Positions 56,119 through 64,000 of a DNA stretch of 64,000 nt are shown here, piece after piece; the first letter of the stretch is position 1, and every line of letters begins with the position of its first letter. Source of the DNA: Psilocybe azurescens (Eukaryota; Basidiomycota; Agaricomycetes; Agaricales; Agrocybaceae); assembly GCA_023853785.1 (NCBI GenBank), contig JAJIRX010000648.1, positions 248,001 to 312,000 of the forward strand, read 5' to 3'. The notes below the pieces were generated by a model that was not told where the DNA came from, ran no database searches, and worked only from the letters and a program-made list of their open reading frames with translations. The position numbers and the translations under genes are program-made.

Positions 56119-56929
56119 ATGTTTGCCGCCACAACTTTTGCTACCCTCCTTGCTGTTGCCGCGCCTCTGTTCGTGCGCGCAGATGTGACCCCTAACGAAC
56201 CCGGTCCCGGTGATGTTTTCAACATTGGTGCACCTTGCATCATCAAATGGACTGGAGATGCCGATTCTACCACTGCATGGAAGAACATGGCCATTGAGCT
56301 TATGACCGGCAGTGATCTCGCACAAGTTCACATCACCAGTAAGTTCTTTTTTAACTTGACCCAATGACTCCCATTCTTACTGGTTTTGTCAATTTCCAGC
56401 TGTTGCCACTGGCCAAGATGGAACTGTTGATGGAACTTTCTCATATACGTGCCCTGAAGTCACCCCGACCTCTGCCGTCTACTTCTACCAGTTCACCTCC
56501 CCTGACACCTCATCAGTGACATGGACCACCCGTTTCACCATTGCATCTTCAACGGGTCAAACCACCCCACCTCCTAACGCTACTCAACCTGGCTCGGATA
56601 AGCCCATCCCCTGGGGTATTGGTGCTCTCGTGGACCCTTCGCAAGCTGTTCCTGCCCCAACACACGGAGGTTTCAGTACAGGAGGCGTAAACGCCACTGG
56701 CTCTACTGGATCCACTGGACCCACTGGACCCACTTCCTCTACTTCTTCTTCGAGCTCAGTCGGCCAGAAGCCATCCAGCAGCGGGCAGTCGCTGGCTGTC
56801 TCTGCCAGCAACTCTGCTACCGATACCTCGTCATCTGCTAAGCCCACAAGCGCCGCCTCCGCCCTTGGCTTTGACAACCGGGTGTGGCTCTCAGCTGGGG
56901 CTCTTGTCCTTGCCGCGTTCATGTGGTAA
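56119..56929 (+). CDS. Ser/Thr-rich GPI-anchored cell-wall protein with Kre9/Knh1-like N-terminal domain
   Basis: The protein has a signal peptide (MFAATTFATLLAVAAPLFVRA) and then a domain beginning VTPNEPGPGDVFNIGAPCII. W-containing strands (IKWTGD) and TFSYTCPEVTPTSAVYFYQF follow, typical of the Kre9/Knh1-like domain that occurs in wall glucan-associated proteins. A Ser/Thr/Gly-rich stretch with SSTSSSSS follows. The protein ends in a hydrophobic tail (VWLSAGALVLAAFMW) after a Ser/Ala/Asn-rich site, as for GPI addition. Exons 56119-56338 and 56400-56929 total 750 nt (249 aa) with no break. It should be displayed on the plasma membrane or wall. Confidence 0.85.
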
Positions 56930-57489
56930 TTTGCACATAGTGAGCTTACCATCGGAACCGAAGGATAGCATATCCCTTCTGTTCTTATTTTAGGTATTTT
57001 AGGGCAGTTTGTTGCGGACTTTGATTTTTTATTATACATTGTTTTTTGGGGGTGCAGGTACTTACCATCGGTCGTGGACGCAATATTTTCCACGCACATT
57101 ACCAACATTTCTTATTTATACCATCGTGCTCTGTTCACCCTGCTGACGTTTCATCGTTCCACGAGCTTTCTTTACAGTCGACATCATGTATGAAATTCCT
57201 CCACGATTTTTTTTCGGTTTTGGGCGTATTTCTTTGCATTTATCCCTTCCTCTTTTTAATGGAGTTGATGATCTCTATCCTGCCGTACTTGAATGTTTAT
57301 TGGTTCATTTAATAAAACGCACTTTGGACTCAACTTCAATTACATAGCTTTTCATTACCCACACGCATCGAACATAGTGGACTATTACATACATACTTCG
57401 GAGTTTTTCCCTTACGGAATTCATCCCATTGAACGTGAAGCAGCTGTCGTCGATTGAACTTTGATTGAGGAGGCCGTTCACTATCGCCC
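56930..57489. other. Intergenic region, nothing recognised
   Basis: T-rich 3' region of the cell-wall gene and the upstream region of the coiled-coil gene. No open frame of interest. Confidence 0.5.
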
Positions 57490-59647
57490 ATGAGAATTTC
57501 TACACCCTCTCTTCCTCAAATCGTGTTTGGTGAGTCACGTGAACGGATGCAAGGTACTCACCCAATTTGTCCAAGGTCGCGCTTTCGCCAGCGCCAGCGC
57601 CGCCGTGAACCGTGAATATTTGAATGTCAGCAGTGCCACCGATCTCCCTTCTAGACTGCCACTAAAGTCTACTACTTATCCTACTCTTATAACCACGTAT
57701 TCTACTGTAAGTACATACTGTATTGGTCCCCACGGCGTCTTCATAAAAGACCATCTCATTAGATCATTTGCATTGTCATCAACTACCATAAAACGAAACG
57801 CCAGAACACGGGGTTCTCGAGAATCCGGCTTGGTTAGCTGACGTTACTAAAGTAGACGGGTCAGACATTCATGCCCCAAAACCGCATATTATGATCGCCA
57901 AATTTCACTCTGCCCCTGGACACTCAATGGAAACGACACTAAAGTTCAACCTACCTCCCATGCAAGGAGGAAAGCTGATTCGTGTTGACAAGGAGAAGGA
58001 GGGGGTACGAGACGCTGCTGTGGAAAAGGAGCTGAAGGCTGAAGAGAGGAGGGAGAAGAGGCAGAGAAAAAAGGAGGAGCAGGAGCGCGCGAAAGAGTTG
58101 GCGAGGCAGCAGGATATGGAAGTGGATTCGGTGAAACAGGTGGAAAATGACAGGGACAAAGATAGTCAAGTGAGAGAACAAGGGAGCTTAAGGGTATGTT
58201 TATTGGGTCTTCTGGACTATGACTATGTATCTGACAATTTGGGAACAGGTGCATACAGAAAGGGCTGGTTCGTACAAGGATAAGTATGTATCGTTTCATT
58301 CTGAGTTGCTGCAACGTCATGTAACGAATTTCTGATCTTCCTTATGATTCACAGATTTCAGAGGATGCGAGAAAAGTACGACAAAGTCACTGCTGTATGC
58401 GCCGCTTTATGCTACTTTGAAAGAGCTCCAATCTGATATATACTTCTGCAGGCGCACGAAACTGGACAACGAGACCTGGAGCTTTTGAATGCCAAAATAA
58501 AGAAACTGCAGGCTGAAAATGAGTACGTCTAATATCAGTCGCATTCGAGTAGACTGATTGATGTTCTACACGTCTATAGGCTTTTACTTGATGCCATGTT
58601 GTCCGCAGAGACGGATCTTTACGAGAGATATTTCAATAGATCTGCTTCAAGCTCTCCTGTACTAGACCCAACCCTTCCAACTCCACCGTTGCAAACATCG
58701 CAAAACCATTCGCAGGCACCGACCCCACGCTCGACACAGTACAGGGAACCTCCTCTCCCTCAGTCAGGCGGCTCAGCATCCATTGCAGGATCAATGGCGC
58801 CGCCCTCATCAGGGGTCTCTTCTACGTCCACAAGAGGCCCGCCAGGCTCTGCCAGCCTCCGACCCATGCCACCCCCGCTGCCCCCGATGCCCCCTACACC
58901 GGCAAGCAGTAATGGGACGGTTGTCAGCAACGGAACGAATGCATTGAACTCGATGCCCCCTCCTTCCTCGACGGCCAGCAGCAATGGAACAGCCGCTTCT
59001 TCGTTTCGTATGGGAGTCACTAGGTGGACGACCCAGGCTTCGCCGTTCGTGCTTGGTGCACATAGTTCTGGAAGGAGGAGCTCAGTTGACGCTGGGAGTC
59101 TGCCTCTTACACCGGAGGAAGTCACCACCAACGGGGATGGCCCACGGGCGGATGCCCGTACGCCAACTCCCATGGCGGTGGACGCGCCGCAGGAAGGAGA
59201 CGAGCCTGTCCGAACTCCTAGGATCAATGGTAACAGCAGTCCAGCAGTCACGCCACACTCTGAAGCTGTTAACGGGAATGGAGTTGATTCGAGACTCCAG
59301 ATAGATGTACGTTCTTTCTCTCTTTCAAGTGAACGTATATTTTCGTTATTTGTTGATTGTTGTTTTTTTTTTGTTTTTTTCGTTATTAGGCCTCACGCGA
59401 AATCACCCCTCTACGCGAAAATCATAAAGTAGAAGATGAAGATGAAGTCCGTCTCAATCACTTTGACGCCTTCATGGACCTTGAAGGCGATGATTATGTG
59501 GGGCCCGCGCCTCCTGGGCCTGAAGCTGGTGCCGGAGTTCATTCTCCCATTGTTCATTCGCCCATTGACTATGAAGGCTTTTCCGATGAGGACGATGATA
59601 AGCCCTTCCTTGGCCCAGACGGGGAACTCAGATACAAGATCACATAG
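57490..59647 (+). CDS. Coiled-coil, Pro/Ser-rich protein, possible INO80-type chromatin subunit
   Basis: A charged segment (EEQERAKELARQQDMEV) and a coiled coil (SYKDKFQRMREKYDKVTAAH, DLELLNAKIKKLQAENELLL, DAMLSAETDLYERYF) are followed by a long Pro/Ser-rich region and an acidic end (DYEGFSDEDDDKPFLGPDGE). The helix followed by ExDLYERY vaguely recalls the INO80 F-subunit (TFPT-like) helix, but this is a guess. Exons include 57490-57529, 57576-57706, 57763-58193, 58249-58283 and later ones to the stop at 59,645-59,647. One G must be added to the run 57,810-57,813 to join KRQNTG to VLENPAWLADV. The ATG at 57,490 is the first that keeps the frame. The upstream part (MRISTPSLPQIVFGRAFASA) could instead belong to a different start choice. 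Confidence 0.5.
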
Positions 59648-60652
59648 TGATATCGTGGTATGTTTCGTCAAACACCTGCTTTTGGAAGCTTGATGCACGG
59701 GTGAAGAGGGTAAACCTGAACGTGAATGTGAACGCGAAGAAGAGGCAGTTGGATCTCTTCTCTCTCCAAAAAAAATTATGCGGGGAACTCGTGGGGAAGA
59801 GTGAGTTTGTGGACGTTTTGGTGTGTCTGGTTCTATATGATTGGTCGTTACAAGGTCTTTGTAAATTTTACATCAGGTGTTTTTTAGACTCCATAATTGT
59901 AGGTCGTGGTCGTGATTACCGTCTGTCTCCACATGTGCAGTACATTTCTATAGGACAATCTCATCAATATATCTGCCAAAACGAATCGTTTCTCTTCATT
60001 TTTGGGGCTTAAACTCGTCCAGAGCGGCGTGTTGACTTCAGATTGTTCTTTTCCTAGCGTTTACCTGGATCTGCTGTAAGCCTGGCGGCTCACCACTTCA
60101 TATACAGTCCGAGCGACTAGATGCCAGAGTGTATTTATAGCGCCATTTTGGTGTAACGGTTACGGCTTGTCGGACTGGCATGACTAGCTTACATCTGCTT
60201 CAACATAGTCTGGACTAGGACGTCATACAATTCCTTCAAGAGGCTTTCGACTGCCGTGTAGAATGCAAATTCAATCAAAGCGGAGAATATGCCATAGCTC
60301 TCCGAGCTGTCAGCCTCCATAGCTAAGATCACCTTCAACCATTTTTTGGGCGTAGACTTAACATTTCGGAAGGTGTGGCTGGCATTAGACCAGTTAGAAG
60401 CACCTTTAGCGCGTCTGGGGCGCATGATCGAAGGTTCCCCTGTGTAACTCTGTCAGCCAACTCCCTGTCAGCCCTCAGAATTCCAGGTGTCGCGGGACCA
60501 GGTCAGCCTGGCCTGGTCATTCTTTCGAGGGTGTATAAAACGTCGATGGGATTTGGGTTTTCGTTTCTCATTCTTCCTTTGTGCTCTTCGCCAGGCTGAT
60601 ACTCTTCTTACTCCTACAACAACAACAGCAGTTACACTCAACATAGGACAAT
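59648..60652. other. Intergenic region; one short minus-strand frame
   Basis: A 78-codon minus-strand frame at 60,189-60,425 (...VKSTPKKWLKVILAMEADSS...) looks somewhat protein-like but has no recognisable domain or exon partners. The stretch 60,480-60,650 holds the promoter of the secreted-protein gene. Confidence 0.35.
60534..60540 (+). promoter_or_regulatory. TATA box of the first small secreted-protein gene
   Basis: TATAAAA lies 113 nt upstream of the ATG at 60,653, within GAGGGTGTATAAAACG, a spacing compatible with a TATA-driven fungal promoter. Confidence 0.6.
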
Positions 60653-61102
60653 ATGTTCAAACTCTTTGTTGCTTTCGTCGCTTTTGCCGCTTTCCAAGGA
60701 GCTTGCGCTAGCCCTATCGCCCTTCCGCAAGATACCGCAGTGTTAGGTGCTACGCCTAAGGGCGCCGTTTCCGGATCTGAGGGGGTGTTCGAAGGAGTGA
60801 AGGATTACTACGGTTTAAACACCCCTGGTACGTCACGATTGCTCGTAGTTTACTTATAAAGCTATCTTCAGAATACAAAGGGACTCACTTATAACTATAA
60901 AGAACCTAACGAATCGGATATTAGTGGAGTTGGAGCTGCTCTTACCGATTTATTTCATAGAAGGCAACTAGGCCTACCAATTGGCCTACCAGGATCCGGA
61001 GGAGATTCTGGCTCAGACCCGATCGATAGCCTTATCGGGGATTTGGCCAGCGGCTCGACCAGTGGTCTACCTGGCTTTGGTGACCTTTCAGTACTTCAGT
61101 AG
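60653..61102 (+). CDS. Small secreted protein, Gly/Pro/Asp-rich, function unknown
   Basis: It has a signal peptide MFKLFVAFVAFAAFQGACA and then a mature part rich in Gly, Leu, Pro and Asp with no Cys. A dibasic site (HRRQLGLPIGLPG) could be a Kex2-type processing point. Exons 60653-60827 and 60903-61102 join as TPEPNES and total 375 nt (124 aa); the acceptor is the AAG at 60,902. The paralogue near 62.8 kb shares the signal-peptide start MFKL. It is probably secreted; effector, peptide pheromone-like or wall roles cannot be told apart. Confidence 0.6.
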
Positions 61103-62765
61103 TTGACAAAATTGTCGATCAAGGTTTATCACCGGCTAAAACATCTTAACAGGAGGGCTAAAATGTAAGTGTTCTCTACTGATATCTGCAAGGCCTTTCA
61201 TTAATATCTGTTTATATGGCAGCGACTAGGCTTTCCGAGAGCAGGTTATCCTTGTAAACTCGCAGTTGGCAGTGACGAACGCGTTGGAACTTTTTGTTTT
61301 TTATCATACCATTTTACCAGTCATTCCTTACTATGTGCCGTATATCTTCGCTCCACTATCACTCTCATTTTATTGTGCTTGTAAACGCTCTTAAGTTGAA
61401 TGTTCTTCGCACCGGTACATATCTTTTATTGTATTGGAATCCACCGACCGAAAAATCTTCAGACCAACCTGACTGCCATGCTACTTGTCCATTTCCAGAC
61501 TCATCTACTACCCGATGAAAATGACCAACTGTAAAATGAAGATGCCTTAAAAATAGATTCCTTTGTTTTGATATACGTCTTAATCAACTCTGAAACTGCC
61601 TCTGAACTTAAATATCCAGGGCTATTGCTAACAGGAAGGGGATCACTCCCCCGGCAACTTCATCTGGGCGGCAATTTTTTCACACACTGGAAGGCTGGCA
61701 AAGTGAATAAAATACTGCAAAACACAAGAGATTTTTACGTCCGCAATTTGATGGCTGGAGAAGAAAACGGGGACAGCCTGAATATTACCTGGGATGCTCA
61801 GTCGCCGACAACTTGAAGCTAATTGTATCTGAACGAAGCTCAGAGATAAAGCTTGTCATGGCAGAAGCTATAGAAGGCTATTGGTAAACCAGTGTGCCAA
61901 GCTGTAATAGCTGTCTCATTGCCCTTAAGCTTCTACTATTATACGTCGGTCGTCGAGCTCTGCTCGTTTCGGACTTTACAAGTTGCGGTCAGGCGAATGA
62001 AAAGTGAGGAAAGTCCGGAAAAAGATAAAAGTGTCAATGTATGAAATTATGCGTTTTAGTCTTGTGAAGTTAGCGGCATTGGCTGACAGATCAGGTTACA
62101 CTGGTCGATCCTGCCATGCCAGTAGTACTTCGACGCAAGTCCCAATGAAATGTATACTGGTACACAGCGGCTAAGCACTAGTAGTGCCAGTAATTACATA
62201 TGACACGCACAAATTTGATGAAAATGAGTCTTTTGTTGTAAAGTTTGAGAACACAAGGCCTTTATCACATCCCACTGCGATTGACCAGCGCCTAAAATGG
62301 TTTTTGTATGTTGCCTATTATACTGTGGTATCACTGCATGCAACTATTCTCGTAAGCAAAGCATTGATTTCATACACGTAAGTAATCGAACCCCTGCGAT
62401 CTCTGCCAGACAAGATAGCTGTAAAGGGTTGATCCACCAGCATCGTAAGCTAGTGGCACACTACATGATGTCCATGACTAGTTGGAAAATGCAGATCCCT
62501 CTGGAGAACTTATCGCTTCATTTATTGTGCGTATCTCGATGGCTCTCTGCAGATCAGAAGTATCAAGTCCCCAGTAAATGCTGGTGGAATAACCTGGAAC
62601 CAAGGTTAGCCGAGTCGGTTCTATCAGTTATGCCAATGTCAATGCCAGAAATAAAGTCCCTTCAGACAGGAATATGTAAGGTATGGGACCCAAAAACTAT
62701 AAAGAGACCTCTATCGGAGACTCCAATTCTTTAGAATCTCCAGCAGTTTCAATCCTCGACACAAG
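61103..62765. other. Intergenic region, nothing recognised
   Basis: Contains only short, unrelated frames on both strands. No tRNA, repeat or protein similarity seen. Confidence 0.4.
62698..62704 (+). promoter_or_regulatory. TATA-like element of the second small secreted-protein gene
   Basis: TATAAAG lies 62 nt upstream of the ATG at 62,766 in the same direction. The nearer spacing makes it weaker than the element at 60,534. Confidence 0.45.
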
Positions 62766-63211
62766 ATGTTCAAGCTCATTTTCGTCCTCGCTATCTTTGC
62801 AGCGTCTCAGAGCGTCCTCGCTGGTCCCATCCCTCAACCAGACACCACTGACAGTCCGTGTCCAAATTTCCATCCTTATATTGGGACTGAGCTCACTACG
62901 AATGACCTGCAGCCGGACGTATGAATCTCAGGAGAGGTATTAGTGGGACAGCGGACAACGCTGCTGCTAATTACTATGTCCCTTTCGGGTCCGGTTTTGT
63001 GGGGGGCCTGTTAATGCGGCGGCAAGTGGTAAGTTTGCCTTATGGACTCATCATATTCCTTGTTGTAATCGGCATTTATATAGTGGTAAATGATGCTGCT
63101 AACGCAGCAGGAAGCGTAGCCACCAGTGCCCTGAATGTCGGTGCTGATTTCGCCAATGGAGTCCTTGGAACTGGAGCCAACTTGATCAATGGAGTGTTCA
63201 ACGCTCTCTAA
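62766..63211 (+). CDS. Small secreted protein, paralogue of the 60.7-kb gene, Ala/Asn/Gly-rich, frame-broken
   Basis: It begins MFKLIFVLAIFAASQSVLAG, a signal peptide alike in sequence to the first secreted protein (MFKLFVAFVAFAAFQGACA), followed by PIPQPDTTDSP. The second part is Ala/Gly/Asn-rich and ends SVATSALNVGADFANGVLGT..NGVFNAL. Adding one G to the G6 at 63,001-63,006 gives FVGGPVNAAAS and puts the following GTAAGT intron (to TATATAG near 63,084) in phase 1. The first intron is unresolved; without it the upstream frame stops at DLQPDV. No Cys-rich domain is present. Confidence 0.45.
63001..63006 (+). other. G-run where a one-base change restores the frame
   Basis: A G6 run precedes CCTGTTAATG. 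With G7 the text reads ...FVGGPVNAAAS and the donor GTAAGT is entered in phase 1, matching the acceptor frame ...VVNDAANAAGS. Confidence 0.55.
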
Positions 63212-63536
63212 ACCATCAGATAGTTTTACAGTATTTGACGCGTAATATGCAAGAGAAATATAAAACACGTCTGACTCTTTTCTATAAATCAGAAAAATGA
63301 CTGGTAGTATACGGAGCACTGATCGTGTGAACCTATTGACTGTGACTTGTCACGTCATGCATAGAGTGATACTTCGCTCTTTTTGTGAACAATGTGTCTG
63401 CCACAGACGCGACAGACCTACGCCAAACTCAAGCTCAACTCTGATTGACCGTCACCTTCAAAGCCACTACAGAATCGCCGTAAAATAGATCTCCCCCTAC
63501 GTAATTCAATCAATCTCATTTAGTCTTTGCATCAGA
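63212..63536. other. Intergenic region
   Basis: Holds the 3' end of the secreted-protein gene and the upstream region of the RNase H2C-like gene. Nothing else recognised. Confidence 0.4.
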
Positions 63537-64000
63537 ATGGCGGCTCCAACAATCACCGTCATACCTTCCATCAAGACCAATCTTCCAACATGCGAGCCAA
63601 ACCTAATGCCATTCCACATCGACTATAGTGGTCCTGCTTCTGTTTCTGCTTTTATGCGCGTTGAGAAGCTCAAGTCCCAGGGTTCAGATCTGGAAGTGGG
63701 TGCAGAAGATGACATCTCAAGCGATGTGAATTCTGAACAAAAAACACTCGACCGACCAGTAGTCAATGAAGACATGAAAGTAGACGCGTCATCCATAGAT
63801 ATTTCCGGTCCCCCCAGCAGTGTGACCACGAACGCGAAAACCTCAGGGTCATCTACATCATCTATGGAAACAGACAGCCAGGTCATCTCGGAGTCAATCC
63901 TCACGGTGGAATCACAGACGTCCCTTTCTTCAGACACTACTCGAGTATCGCCAACTCATCCCGTACTTGACGATCCGGACAAGCGATTTCTCTCGACATT
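63537..64000 (+). CDS. RNH203: Probable RNase H2 subunit C (Rnh203), cut by the window end
   Basis: RNase H2 removes ribonucleotides from DNA; subunit C is a small non-catalytic partner. The N-terminus reads MAAPTITVIPSI..., then LMPFHIDYSGPASVSAFMRV, which matches the family's LPCxIxxxGPAxVSxFF pattern. A long Ser/Thr/Asp-rich insertion follows. The rest, including the conserved FRGRxLxG block, lies beyond 64,000, so the call is provisional. The start is the first ATG (63,537). Confidence 0.55.
   Translation, partial: MAAPTITVIPSIKTNLPTCEPNLMPFHIDYSGPASVSAFMRVEKLKSQGSDLEVGAEDDISSDVNSEQKTLDRPVVNEDMKVDASSIDISGPPSSVTTNAKTSGSSTSSMETDSQVISESILTVESQTSLSSDTTRVSPTHPVLDDPDKRFLST

Noticed and set aside
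60130..60185. tRNA-like stretch with a TGGTGTAACGGTTA A-box resemblance
   Set aside because: No matching B-box (GGTTCRANTCC) at the right distance and no acceptor stem complementarity.

Overview
The window looks like nuclear DNA of a mushroom-forming basidiomycete (Agaricomycete type). The genes are dense and rich in introns. Most introns are 45-75 nt with GT..AG ends. The gene content also fits: a caspase-domain protein, a single-pass jelly-roll surface protein, a Kre9/Knh1-like cell-wall protein, small secreted proteins and a large START-domain protein. I see no CRISPR array, convincing tRNA or rRNA, or intact transposon. All identifications come from reading translated motifs by hand, with no database search.

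Layout. 0.2-6.9 kb: a dipeptidyl aminopeptidase (DPP-IV family, +) with two introns over 1.2 kb. 7.1-10.3 kb: an ETT1-like translation-termination factor (+). 12.4-14.9 kb: a caspase-domain protein (-) with a 15-nt microexon, then a small membrane protein (-). 17.3-20.2 kb: a vezatin/Inp2-like membrane protein (-). 23.3-25.2 kb: a cytochrome P450 (+). 25.9-27.5 kb: actin-related protein 2 (+). 27.7-29.1 kb: pyridoxal kinase (-), divergent from a very large protein with three START-like segments at 29.5-36.3 kb (+). 37.2-40.7 kb: a LisH/SSDP-type Gln-rich regulator (+). Its 3' half and downstream flank are tandemly duplicated (unit A 38,622-42,478; unit B 42,477-45,716), leaving a 5'-truncated second copy. 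45.9-47.6 kb: a jelly-roll surface protein (-). 48.6-49.6 kb: a multi-pass membrane protein (+). 50.5-51.9 kb: a mitochondrial carrier (-). 53.0-55.0 kb: a RanBP1-domain protein (+). 56.1-56.9 kb: a GPI-type cell-wall protein (+). 57.5-59.6 kb: a coiled-coil protein (+). 60.7-61.1 and 62.8-63.2 kb: two related small secreted proteins (+). 63.5 kb to the end: a probable RNase H2 subunit C (+), cut by the window edge. These are mostly housekeeping genes of unrelated function, not a pathway cluster.

The strongest unexplained pattern is that many otherwise well-conserved genes are broken by one-base (sometimes two- or four-base) frame changes. Nearly all lie in G/C, A or T runs or short tandem repeats. 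Correcting each run by one unit restores continuous frames, consistent intron phases and lengths divisible by three in ETT1, the P450, pyridoxal kinase, the START protein and the LisH gene. Other genes (dipeptidyl aminopeptidase, caspase protein, ARP2, surface protein, cell-wall protein) need no correction. The simplest reading is uncorrected homopolymer errors in the assembly, not widespread pseudogenes. The main biological novelties are the LisH-gene partial tandem duplication, the giant introns, the triple-START protein and the microexon.
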